Virus record (IMG/VR): IMGVR_UViG_3300022602_000084
Coordinates: 1 to 64,000 of that record
Direction: 5' to 3' (one strand)
Length of the DNA: 64,000 bases
DNA from: a virus
The position numbers and the translations under genes are program-made. Numbering within the stretch: the first letter of the stretch is position 1; every line of letters starts with the position of its first letter. Below the pieces are notes generated by a model, which was not told the DNA's origin, did not search any database, and worked only from the letters and a program-made list of their open reading frames with translations. This document shows, one piece after another, positions 48,295 to 56,588 of this stretch.

Positions 48295-50922
48295 ATGAGC
48301 CAAAATCACCCACACGATAACATTTATAATATTTTAGGTAAGTTGAAAGCTCTTGAGCCAACCCCTGCAGAAACTGTAAAAGCCAAAGCACAACAAATAC
48401 GTGAAAGCGTAGATGCACAAGGCAGTATCCTTAAAGGTTTACGTGAAGTAAGCGACGTTGAGCAACGTTTATCACAAATGTTTGCTGAAACTAAAAAAGT
48501 TTCTGAATCGCCGGGTGTAGCAGAATGTGCCATGTGCGAAGAAGGTACATGTACTGAACACGGTGTGGCGGAAGGCACAATCCACAAAGGCACATACGGT
48601 ACCAGTTATGATCCTAGCGACGAAGAGAAAAAAGACAAGCCCAAGCATGTACCTCGCAAGGGCGAGACAGGGGCACGTACCAAAGCAGAAAGACAAGCTG
48701 CAGGAGATGCTGCCCCAGATCTAAGTACCAGTCATTTGGGATCAAATCCTTTCTCACAAAAAGTTGTTAAACAACCAAAAGTCTGGAAAGGACCATCAAC
48801 AAAGATCTCGGGCGCACGCAGCGATGACACAACCAATGCCGACGACACTGGCGATACTGCCGAACAACGTGCCAAGAAATTAAAAGCCAAATTTAAAAAG
48901 ACCGGAAAAATTGGCGAAGTAATCACAAAGAAAACTTCAGCTGGTGATATTATACATGACTTCCAAAAATCTAAAAACCCTAAGTTCTCTGGTAAAAGCA
49001 AAGAACAACGCAAGAACCAAGCATTAGGTGCTTACTATGGTATGCATCCTGAAAAGAGCAACAAAAACGAAGGCATCATTGGTAATGTAATTAACCGTGG
49101 CAAAGAAGCATGGAACACACATCAAGCTAATCGACAATTTGATAGACTGAGTGCCGAGCAAAATAAAATAGCTGCAGGCAAAACAGATCCAGCGATTGGT
49201 CAAGAAAGAATGAACGCCATGCAATCTCAAATTAGAAAGTACGGCAACAAAGCACAGGCTGCACGTCTAGCACGTACTGGTAGCACGTTATCTAAAAATT
49301 CAACGTATGGAAGAGATCAAGATGCCGCAAACATTGCAAGATTAAAACAACAAGGCATGGCAGAAATGAGTTTGAAAGAAAGCCTACAACAAGTAGAGCG
49401 TAAAGTAATACTTGAAGCCAACTTAAAAGAACTAACAAAACAACATCACATGACTATGGATGAGATGTTAGAGTGTTTACGTAACGATGCACAAGCCTAC
49501 AAGACTCATGGACACATGAGCAACTTGTTACGTGATTGCATGGACATGCATACACACAACAAGAACTATATGCCAGCATTGGCCGACGAAGGCACAGAAA
49601 AACCCAGTATGATGAACCGACTAGGTAGTGCAATTAAAACTGGTGCAAAACATGTGGCACATGGTGTTAATAAAGTAGTAGGACATCCATCAGATGACGA
49701 ATTATTAGATCGACTACATCGAGACAGTGTAGATGGTCCTGACGCAATTGATCAACACTTTCCACAAGCTCCTGACCAGTTCAATGAAGAACTACAAAAA
49801 CTAGCCGAACTAGCTGGATTGACTTTAGAAAACAATTATATTGACATGGAAGAAGAAACACGTGGACAATATATCAAGGACAAAGAAGCCGAATCTAGAG
49901 CGCATGGCCAACATACTGCACATGCATTTGGTCAAGACTTTGAAGTAGACGAAGGCGAAGCAGAAGTTTCTGAAAGATGGGATCCAGTAGAAGAAGTCAA
50001 ACGGTCGGCTATGGAATATATGAACACTAGTGGAATACGTAGTGTACATGATTTAGATGCAGAAGCCATTCAATATATCGGCGATGAAAATCAAATCAAT
50101 TACTCGGAAGTTTGTAAGATTCTTGGATGCGAATTACCAGAGGAATTGGGTCCAATTGATGCTGATGAAGTAGATGAAGGCGGCGGTGCTGGAATATTCC
50201 ATCATGATGCTGAAATAGCCAAAGCCAAGGGCGAAAAAACTTTTGTTGGTCCCGATGGGGAAACACATCCAGTCACAATTGAAGAAGACCCAATGGCAGA
50301 TAGCAATGATGTAGTTTCTGTAAACGAACTACGTCGCTTGGCCGGAATGCCAGTTGATGAAACCGAAGGTGAGGACGACTGGAATGATTCTTTAGACGGC
50401 GAGCGTGAAGATCCCAATGGTTGGGACGATGATTTGCAAGCCATAACAGATCAATATTGTGATTTGTATTATCAATCACACGAGGGGTACGGCAATGACA
50501 ATGAAGATCCAGAACAATTTTTTGGCAAAATAGAATCACAACTACAAGCAATTGAGAATGATGTTGCTGAAAAATTTGGACCCGAAGCAGTGGCCAAAAT
50601 GAAAAAAGCCGCAATGCATGAGTATTGGGGCAATGATCAAGATTTAGATGAAGCCGATGCTCCGGTAGTTGAGCCAAAAACACAACCAGTAAACAATGCC
50701 GAGCATAACGAGTATCGTTCAATGCGTGGTAGCACAATGGGTCCGGGCGAAGGTGATCCGGGCGAGAAACGTATGTATCCTCCATCAGGCGGTGCTGCTC
50801 CTGGTGCCGACAACGGCATGACTGAACCTGCACGTAAAATGCCAATTAAAGATGGCGTTAAAGAAAGTGCACTTGAATCACGTTTGGCTGCCGAATACGA
50901 AAGTATTAAAAAGTCCAAGTAA
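48295..50922 (+). CDS. Large, mostly disordered head-associated protein
   Basis: An 875-residue charged protein. It has a Cys cluster CAMCEEGTCTEHG at about 79-91, a long Lys-rich basic middle (KAKFKKTGKIGEVITKK), then a Glu/Asp-rich C-terminal half. It contains LAELAGLTLEN near 502-512 and VNELRRLAGMPVDE near 675-688, matching motifs in gp22 and the next gene. Many L-x-E sites suggest gp21 processing. It is probably an internal head or core protein, by composition, motif and position. Confidence 0.65.
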   Translation: MSQNHPHDNIYNILGKLKALEPTPAETVKAKAQQIRESVDAQGSILKGLREVSDVEQRLSQMFAETKKVSESPGVAECAMCEEGTCTEHGVAEGTIHKGTYGTSYDPSDEEKKDKPKHVPRKGETGARTKAERQAAGDAAPDLSTSHLGSNPFSQKVVKQPKVWKGPSTKISGARSDDTTNADDTGDTAEQRAKKLKAKFKKTGKIGEVITKKTSAGDIIHDFQKSKNPKFSGKSKEQRKNQALGAYYGMHPEKSNKNEGIIGNVINRGKEAWNTHQANRQFDRLSAEQNKIAAGKTDPAIGQERMNAMQSQIRKYGNKAQAARLARTGSTLSKNSTYGRDQDAANIARLKQQGMAEMSLKESLQQVERKVILEANLKELTKQHHMTMDEMLECLRNDAQAYKTHGHMSNLLRDCMDMHTHNKNYMPALADEGTEKPSMMNRLGSAIKTGAKHVAHGVNKVVGHPSDDELLDRLHRDSVDGPDAIDQHFPQAPDQFNEELQKLAELAGLTLENNYIDMEEETRGQYIKDKEAESRAHGQHTAHAFGQDFEVDEGEAEVSERWDPVEEVKRSAMEYMNTSGIRSVHDLDAEAIQYIGDENQINYSEVCKILGCELPEELGPIDADEVDEGGGAGIFHHDAEIAKAKGEKTFVGPDGETHPVTIEEDPMADSNDVVSVNELRRLAGMPVDETEGEDDWNDSLDGEREDPNGWDDDLQAITDQYCDLYYQSHEGYGNDNEDPEQFFGKIESQLQAIENDVAEKFGPEAVAKMKKAAMHEYWGNDQDLDEADAPVVEPKTQPVNNAEHNEYRSMRGSTMGPGEGDPGEKRMYPPSGGAAPGADNGMTEPARKMPIKDGVKESALESRLAAEYESIKKSK

Positions 50923-51347
50923 TGAAACAGTATCGCATCACCAGTGCCAACTTTGTACCTCAAGGAGAAACTGGTGACGCCGATGCGTTCATTGATCCCA
51001 ATGAACTACGTGATTTAAAACGCCTTGCTGGTATGCCGGTATTTGAAGATTCTGGCGGCATGACCGATAACGGTGCCGGACCGGTTGGTGGCAATTTAGA
51101 CAATGTGCCCTGGGAAAAAGAAACTGGCATACGCAGTCCAGTAGGCAGCCTACAACACCGATTGGCCCTAGAGCGTCGTCAATTACTCGACGAGTATGCA
51201 GTCACTACCGGCAGCGATCTTTGGTTCATAATCATGTTTACCAATCCTCGCGAAGGCGGCAAAAATCTCAAACAGTACGTTGAAGAGTATCTAGAAAAAA
51301 ATCCCAAGTACAAACCCAAATTGGCACCGGGCACTAGCCCCAATTAA
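50922..51347 (+). CDS. Small head-associated protein with RLAGMP motif
   Basis: A 141-residue protein whose ATG overlaps the stop of the previous gene (TAATG). It has LRDLKRLAGMPVFEDSGG near 27-45, matching the upstream 875-residue protein and the gp22 C terminus, then a helical stretch and DLWFIIMFTNPREGGKNLKQYVEEYLEKNPKYKPKL. The shared motif suggests docking to the same head component. The function is unknown. Confidence 0.65.
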   Translation: MKQYRITSANFVPQGETGDADAFIDPNELRDLKRLAGMPVFEDSGGMTDNGAGPVGGNLDNVPWEKETGIRSPVGSLQHRLALERRQLLDEYAVTTGSDLWFIIMFTNPREGGKNLKQYVEEYLEKNPKYKPKLAPGTSPN

Positions 51348-51880
51348 CGACTAGCAACCTTTTTGTCAGTGCCCAAGTATTGGTTCCATGACTCTTGCCT
51401 AACCGTAAACGGCATTTCCTTCCACTTTTTAACTAGTGCATAGTAATCGGGCTTGTAGGGTTTGATCCGGGGCAAGATGTTGGTCTTACTACCTTTATGA
51501 AAGTTACAAGTCTTGCAAGCAGTTACACAGTTAGTCCAATTGGTCTTACCACCACTAACACGTGGCACAACGTGGTCTATGGTCAAGTCTTCAAAATCAA
51601 ACACATCCGAGCAGTATTGACATTGAAATAAGTCACGTAGATACATGTTGTACCTACTGAAACGTACACCCTTTTTGTAGTGAAAGTAGTCCTTGGTTAC
51701 GCATACACTAGGCACATTAATAGTCAAATGTTCGGAACGGATTAACCAATCAGGATAAGTTTCGAGTACATTAACTCGGCCCAGGAACATGAGTTTGATG
51801 GCATGTTGCCAATTGATCACGCTAAGTGGTAGTATACTAATTGGTTCGTAGTTGCTGTTGAGCAACAAAGTATCACTCAT
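51344..51880 (-). CDS. HNH endonuclease
   Basis: A 178-residue protein with a textbook HNH/His-Me finger: CQYC, DHVVPRVSGGKTNWTNCVTACKTCN, so two zinc CxxC pairs and catalytic DH. The N terminus (LLLNSNYEPISILPLSVINWQHAIKLMFLGR) is the conserved start of a family common in T4-like and bacterial genomes. It is transcribed opposite to the terminase gene beside it. HNH genes next to terminase assist packaging in some other phages; a mobile-nuclease role is equally possible. GAGG precedes the ATG. Confidence 0.88.
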   Translation of the reverse strand: MSDTLLLNSNYEPISILPLSVINWQHAIKLMFLGRVNVLETYPDWLIRSEHLTINVPSVCVTKDYFHYKKGVRFSRYNMYLRDLFQCQYCSDVFDFEDLTIDHVVPRVSGGKTNWTNCVTACKTCNFHKGSKTNILPRIKPYKPDYYALVKKWKEMPFTVRQESWNQYLGTDKKVASR

Positions 51881-51906
51881 TTTGATTACCTCTTTTTGAA
51901 ATGGTG

Positions 51907-51913
51907 TTAAATA
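51907..51913 (+). promoter_or_regulatory. Late promoter TTAAATA for terminase N half
   Basis: Late-type box 28 bp before the ATG at 51942, downstream of the divergent HNH gene. Confidence 0.55.
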
Positions 51914-51941
51914 TACTTATATTATATAGCGATTATCATTT

Positions 51942-52859
51942 ATGAGCAAAGATTTAGAAACGGCGATTATACGTAATCCCTATCAAAAAATGAGTATGAC
52001 CGAGGAGCAGATTCTCGAGTTTGCTCGATGTGCTGACCCAGTCACTGGTCCCGAATACTTCATGACCAATTACTTTTATATTCAGCACCCTACTAGAGGT
52101 AGCATACAATATAAACCTTACGAATACCAAATTCGCCTAATCGATGCTTACCATAACAATAGATTCTCAATAAGTCTAATGCCTAGACAAACAGGTAAGA
52201 CCATCAGTGCCGCAGGATACTTGTTGTGGTTTGCGATGTTTGTTCCGGATAGTACCATTCTTGTTGCGGCACACAAGTATTTGGGTGCACAGGAGATCAT
52301 GCAACGTATACGCTACAGTTATGAAAACTGTCCAGACTTTATACGTGCCGGTGTTACCAGTTATAACAAAGGGTCACTGGACTTTGAAAATGGTAGTCGC
52401 ATTGTAAGTCAAACAACAACAGAAAACACCGGTCGTGGTATGTCCATATCGCTCTTGTACTGTGACGAGTTTGCGTTTGTGAGGCCCACTATTGCAAGTG
52501 AGTTTTGGACTTCAATTACTCCTACATTGTCAACTGGTGGTAAATGTATTATTACAAGTACCCCCAACTCGGATGAAGATCAGTTTGCACAGATATGGCG
52601 TGCCGCTAACGAATGTTTTGACGAGTATGGTAACACTACCGTACTAGGTAAAAACGGATTTCGGGCCTTCTCTAGCAAGTGGCAAGAAACTCCCGGCCGT
52701 GACGAAGCATGGGCCAATCAAATGCGTAGCCAACTTGGTGAAGAACGCTTCCGTCGTGAAATGGAATGCATTACGCAAGATTCAATTTTAACTCTACGCG
52801 ATAACTCGGGTAAAATTTTTACTGCAACCATTGGTGATCTTGAACAATTATTACGTTAA
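51942..52859 (+). CDS. 17: gp17 terminase large subunit N-terminal half fused to a split intein N fragment
   Basis: Residues 1-275 are the packaging ATPase: Walker A MPRQTGKT (80-87), Walker B LLYCDEF with D175/E176, coupling motif TSTPN (206-210), and the typical end EERFRREME. Residue 276 begins a 30-residue tail, CITQDSILTLRDNSGKIFTA plus TIGDLEQLLR, that is not terminase. It begins with Cys and has the block A pattern of an intein N terminus, and then a stop. The nuclease half is encoded 546 bp downstream with the matching C-intein. This resembles AceL-TerL, an atypical TerL split intein with a very short N fragment. Splicing should yield a 519-residue gp17. Confidence 0.9.
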   Translation: MSKDLETAIIRNPYQKMSMTEEQILEFARCADPVTGPEYFMTNYFYIQHPTRGSIQYKPYEYQIRLIDAYHNNRFSISLMPRQTGKTISAAGYLLWFAMFVPDSTILVAAHKYLGAQEIMQRIRYSYENCPDFIRAGVTSYNKGSLDFENGSRIVSQTTTENTGRGMSISLLYCDEFAFVRPTIASEFWTSITPTLSTGGKCIITSTPNSDEDQFAQIWRAANECFDEYGNTTVLGKNGFRAFSSKWQETPGRDEAWANQMRSQLGEERFRREMECITQDSILTLRDNSGKIFTATIGDLEQLLR

Positions 52860-52876
52860 GTTCATCATTTACGATA

Positions 52877-52883
52877 CTAAATA
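52877..52883 (+). promoter_or_regulatory. Late promoter CTAAATA abutting the homing endonuclease start
   Basis: Five bases (ATAAT) separate the box from the ATG at 52889. The mobile gene therefore has the same promoter-ATG arrangement as the phage's own genes and should also lead transcription of the terminase C half. Confidence 0.7.
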
Positions 52884-52888
52884 ATAAT

Positions 52889-53428
52889 ATGAAAACACAT
52901 AAACATCATATTATTCCTAGGCATGCAGGCGGCACAGATGATCCTTCTAATGTTATAGAATTAACTGTAGCGGAACATGCAGAAGCACATAAAAAATTGT
53001 ATGAACAATATGGAAGAGTACAAGATAAAGTTGCTTGGATGGGGCTAGCAAATTTAGCACCACACTCAGACTTAATGTATGAATTAAATTCTAATAGGAT
53101 GAAGGGCGAACTAAATCCAATGTACGGAAAGCCGGCCCCTAATCGTGGAATAAAACGTCCTGGGGTTGGTGGCAGAAAGAAAGGGACAACGTGGTCTGAG
53201 GAAGAACGCAAATCAAAAATGGAAATGCATAAATCTAAAGAGCATAAAGAAAAAATGAGTAAAGTTTACACTGATACGACTCGCAATGAAAAAATAGCAA
53301 AAGGACGAAAAGGGAAACTTGGTGCCGCAAATGGTAAAGTTTGGTTTAATAACGGCATAGAAGAAAAATATTATATATTAGGCCAACAACCTGAAGGATA
53401 CGTTCGTGGAAGAATTAATAAAAAATAA
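52889..53428 (+). CDS. HNH homing endonuclease between the split terminase halves
   Basis: A 179-residue protein. The HNH core is HKHHIIPRHAGGTDDPSNVIELTVAEHAEAHKKLYE at the very N terminus. NUMOD3-like elements (LNPMYGKPAPNRGIKR, KSKEHKEKMSKVY) follow, then a C-terminal NUMOD-type domain with VWFNNGIEEKYYILGQQPEGYVRGRI. It is AT-rich. It overlaps the C-half start by 23 bp and its GAA GGA codons provide that gene's ribosome-binding site. Its expected target is a terminase gene without the split intein. Confidence 0.88.
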   Translation: MKTHKHHIIPRHAGGTDDPSNVIELTVAEHAEAHKKLYEQYGRVQDKVAWMGLANLAPHSDLMYELNSNRMKGELNPMYGKPAPNRGIKRPGVGGRKKGTTWSEEERKSKMEMHKSKEHKEKMSKVYTDTTRNEKIAKGRKGKLGAANGKVWFNNGIEEKYYILGQQPEGYVRGRINKK

Positions 53429-54473
53429 ATTAGGCTTACAAGTATTAACAGATACCGGATGGAGCGACTTTGATGGAGTACTCAACAAAGGCCAACGACA
53501 AGTAGCATTGGTGCAATTAGAGAAGGCATCTATTAGAGCAACACTTGATCATAAAATATTTACAGATAAATTTGTTGCCCTAATGGTTAAACAATTGAAA
53601 CCTGGAGTTAAAATACACACTACATTAGGTATACAAAAAGTTGTCTCGGTTACTAGTTTTGAAGTAGAAACAGTATATGATTTATTAAACGTAAAAAATA
53701 ATCATAGATTTTATGCAAATGGCATTTTATGTTCAAACTGTGAATTCATTATTTTCGATGAGACATTGATTAATTCATTGCATTTGGTCAACATGGCCGG
53801 TGTAGAACCCATAGAACGTCAGGGACAGATACGTTGGTATAAAAAGCCCGAAAAAGGATGTACATACATTGTGGGCCTAGATCCCAGTCTGGGCACTGGT
53901 GGTGACCCGGCTGCTATACAGGTATTCGAAGTTCCCGGACTCAAACAAGTGGCCGAATGGAGTCATAACAAAACTATTGTACAACGACAAGTTGTTATCA
54001 TGCAGGAAGTCTGCAAATATCTGGCCGAAGTTGCCGGAGCCGAAAGTGTATTTTGGAGCGTGGAAAATAACACCTTGGGCGAAGCGGCCTTGGTGGTTAT
54101 TGCACAAATGGGCGAAGAAAACATTCCGGGTATATTTTTAAGTGAACCCAAACGAGTTGCGGGCACACGTTGGCGTAAAGGATTTACCACTTCAAACAAG
54201 AGCAAACTTGCGGCTTGTGCCAAGTTGAAAAGTCTAATTGAAACCAATCGAATGCGAATTGCCAGTAAAATGCTGGTATCAGAACTAAAAAACTTTGTGG
54301 CCAAAGGGCACAGTTACGAAGCCAAATTGGGACAACACGACGACTTGGTAATGGCAACACTATTGATAATAAGAATGTTGCAATACATACAAGACTTTGA
54401 CGCATCCACCGATGCCGAACTACGAGATACTGTGGACAATTTTATCGAGCCAATGCCGTTTATAATGTCCTAG
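53406..54473 (+). CDS. 17: Split intein C fragment fused to gp17 nuclease half
   Basis: Starts at GTG with AAGGA seven bases upstream. Residues 1-111 are an intein C fragment: LQVLTDTGWSDFDGV, block B with TLDH (46-49), block F VYDLLNVKNNHRFYANG (90-106) and block G ILCSN ending in Asn111. The penultimate residue is Ser, not the usual His. Cys112 is the +1 residue and starts the terminase C-extein (CEFIIFDETLINS). The RNase H-like nuclease follows with YIVGLDPSLGTGGD, WSVENNTLGEAA and GQHDDLVMATLL. The split lies between intein blocks A and B, as in AceL-TerL, not in the usual endonuclease position. Confidence 0.92.
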   Translation: MEELIKNKLGLQVLTDTGWSDFDGVLNKGQRQVALVQLEKASIRATLDHKIFTDKFVALMVKQLKPGVKIHTTLGIQKVVSVTSFEVETVYDLLNVKNNHRFYANGILCSNCEFIIFDETLINSLHLVNMAGVEPIERQGQIRWYKKPEKGCTYIVGLDPSLGTGGDPAAIQVFEVPGLKQVAEWSHNKTIVQRQVVIMQEVCKYLAEVAGAESVFWSVENNTLGEAALVVIAQMGEENIPGIFLSEPKRVAGTRWRKGFTTSNKSKLAACAKLKSLIETNRMRIASKMLVSELKNFVAKGHSYEAKLGQHDDLVMATLLIIRMLQYIQDFDASTDAELRDTVDNFIEPMPFIMS

Positions 54474-54474
54474 T

Positions 54475-55038
54475 ATGCAAATAACCAATATCACTGATAG
54501 ACTTTTTCGACTCGAAAATATAGTTCCTGAGTCAGTAGTGACACAACTACTTGAACTAGATTGGTTATCGATGCCGTGGCGTCGCGGCCATGCACAACAA
54601 CACTGGTTGAGACGCAGTTTGGATTTTGGCAATTGTGCCGTACTAGAGCAAGTACACAATTGTATCTGGCAAGCGATTCCGCAGATTGAATCGCAGTGTG
54701 CCATTGAATTTGAGTCACGATTTCCGGCGACCCAGTGGTGGTTAGACGAGCCGGGATTCAAGGTCGATTTACACACCGACGGGCATTTGAACGGCAGCAT
54801 ACAGTTATTTTGGCTAGCCCCCGGGCCCGAATTTGGCACAACTTTCTACAACAGCAAACGTGAACATGACTTATTATATCAATTCCCTTTTGTGGCCAAT
54901 ACCGGATACATGATGTTAAACGGGCCCGACCCCGATGGAAGTCAGCCGTTGCAGTGGCATGCCATGTTGCGTACTGTGCCAGACAACACATACCGTGTCA
55001 CAAGTTATACACATTTTACCAATTATTTGACTAAATAA
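54475..55038 (+). CDS. 2OG-Fe(II) oxygenase-like protein
   Basis: A 187-residue protein with the double-stranded beta-helix metal site: H100-x-D102 in DLHTDGH, distal H162 in QWHAML, and R174 in YRVTSY for 2-oxoglutarate binding. Such small oxygenases are frequent in aquatic T4-like phages, where substrates (protein, nucleotide or DNA) are mostly unknown. It follows the terminase gene by one base and overlaps the late promoter of the next gene. Confidence 0.75.
   Translation: MQITNITDRLFRLENIVPESVVTQLLELDWLSMPWRRGHAQQHWLRRSLDFGNCAVLEQVHNCIWQAIPQIESQCAIEFESRFPATQWWLDEPGFKVDLHTDGHLNGSIQLFWLAPGPEFGTTFYNSKREHDLLYQFPFVANTGYMMLNGPDPDGSQPLQWHAMLRTVPDNTYRVTSYTHFTNYLTK
55031..55037 (+). promoter_or_regulatory. 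Late promoter CTAAATA abutting a start codon
   Basis: The box overlaps the end of the oxygenase gene; five bases (ACTTT) separate it from the ATG at 55043, without Shine-Dalgarno sequence. Confidence 0.7.
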
Positions 55039-55042
55039 CTTT

Positions 55043-56554
55043 ATGAGTACAGAAATTGAACCCGTTGCCGAAGAACTATACGATAAACTTCGTTCCCGTT
55101 TTGAAGTTAGAATGCTGGATAAATCTAACAAGCCCATGAACGGCAATGAAGAAATCAAGCCCGAAGATGCAAAATACTTCAACTTTGTCTACACCGACAG
55201 TCAAGGACATAAATTTGGTGCAGTCACCATCAGCTTGGCCAACGAAGCAGAATTTGTGTTGATGATTCCCAAGGATATAACTAGTCGTATGAACGATGCT
55301 CAACGACGAGAATGGGCCGAATTTTTGCGTAGCATGAGCAAGTTTGCCAAACGCCGACCAAATTTAAAATACACAATTACTAATCTAGCCAAATCGGGAC
55401 ACGTAAAAAATCAAGGCACCGAAGATGAAATTGCACACAGTGGCGATGTTACAGTTAACGAAAGTAAATTTTACGGTGTACCTGGTCGTCCAAGACACAG
55501 TGTAGGCGAGCATGCCGGTATCAAAATTCGAGTAACACATACCGATCCTGTTCTAGATGAAGTGCGTGGAGCGAGATCTAGACGCATAGAGTCAATTTAT
55601 TTAGAAACGCCCGAAGGCGAGCGTTTCAAAGTGCCAAACAACATACATGCTGCTAAAGCACACGCAACACATTTGGCCAACTACGGCAATCCCTATGACG
55701 AAATAGGCGAATGTATCAACAACATGGTTGAGGAAATGAACGCCATGCGTCGTTTTGTACGTTCGGCAAAACGTAGACCGTTTGAGGATGTAGAAGCCGG
55801 CGAAATGGCACAACATGCCACAGACAGATACTACAAGATACAACACGATCTCAAACGCATGACCAATCACGAGTTTTATGATGACTTTGTAAAAAATTAC
55901 ACTCCCGAAGAGCAGTTGGATGACGATGTTGATCTCGAGGAGTTACGCAATAGATTTAGTCGACGAGTCTACGACGAACGACTAGATGACAGTTTAAAGT
56001 ATGTGTACCGTGAACACTTAAGACAAAAAGCACGCAAGTCAAATGTACTAGCCGACGAGTTTGGCGAGTGGGCCGAAAGTGTTGTATTTGAAGACGATGG
56101 CGAGAATGATGTACTTGATGACCAATTACGGGCATTACAAGAGTATTGCAAATCGGCTCAAACTGCCGGAGTTGACGGCATAGATGCCAAAACCGAACTC
56201 GAGCCCATGTTACAAGACTTACCGGGAGTGGATTGGTTATTGGCTGACCTAACCGAAAAAGCCAACAACACTCGCGGACAGGGCAGTGACTATGATGCTA
56301 GACGTTCGGTTAAAGAATGGGCAGTCAAATACATGCCCGAATGGGCCAAAGAATTGGATTTTGGCGATCACGACATTGACGACGGAACTACCAATTGGCG
56401 ACAACAAACCAGTCCCGATAGATCACACCCCAATGACGAATACGGTGCTGCCAATGCCAGCATCGATGAACCAATAGAATTCCCAACAACTGCACGAGAA
56501 GATGCCGACCCCTTGGACTTTATTCGTTATCTATCTGGGATTAAATCTAAATAA
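55043..56554 (+). CDS. Conserved T4-like phage protein, unknown function
   Basis: A 503-residue acidic, mainly helical protein. Recognisable stretches are KYFNFVYTDSQGHKFGAVTISLANEAEFVLMIPKDITSRM, then WAEFLRSMSKFAKRRPNLKYTITNLAKSGH, and later KEWAVKYMPEWAKELDFGD; the C terminus is DPLDFIRYLSGIKSK. Similar large proteins occur in aquatic T4-like phages without assigned role. A leaderless late start is predicted. A bidirectional terminator follows directly. Confidence 0.7.
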   Translation: MSTEIEPVAEELYDKLRSRFEVRMLDKSNKPMNGNEEIKPEDAKYFNFVYTDSQGHKFGAVTISLANEAEFVLMIPKDITSRMNDAQRREWAEFLRSMSKFAKRRPNLKYTITNLAKSGHVKNQGTEDEIAHSGDVTVNESKFYGVPGRPRHSVGEHAGIKIRVTHTDPVLDEVRGARSRRIESIYLETPEGERFKVPNNIHAAKAHATHLANYGNPYDEIGECINNMVEEMNAMRRFVRSAKRRPFEDVEAGEMAQHATDRYYKIQHDLKRMTNHEFYDDFVKNYTPEEQLDDDVDLEELRNRFSRRVYDERLDDSLKYVYREHLRQKARKSNVLADEFGEWAESVVFEDDGENDVLDDQLRALQEYCKSAQTAGVDGIDAKTELEPMLQDLPGVDWLLADLTEKANNTRGQGSDYDARRSVKEWAVKYMPEWAKELDFGDHDIDDGTTNWRQQTSPDRSHPNDEYGAANASIDEPIEFPTTAREDADPLDFIRYLSGIKSK

Positions 56555-56557
56555 AAC

Positions 56558-56582
56558 AAAAGGAGAACTAGTTCTCCTTTTT
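56558..56582. terminator. Bidirectional terminator between convergent genes
   Basis: A 24-base perfect palindrome, AAAAGGAGAA-CTAG-TTCTCCTTTT, with T runs on both strands. It ends the plus-strand 503-residue gene and the minus-strand oxygenase. Confidence 0.88.
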
Positions 56583-56588
56583 CTTTGG

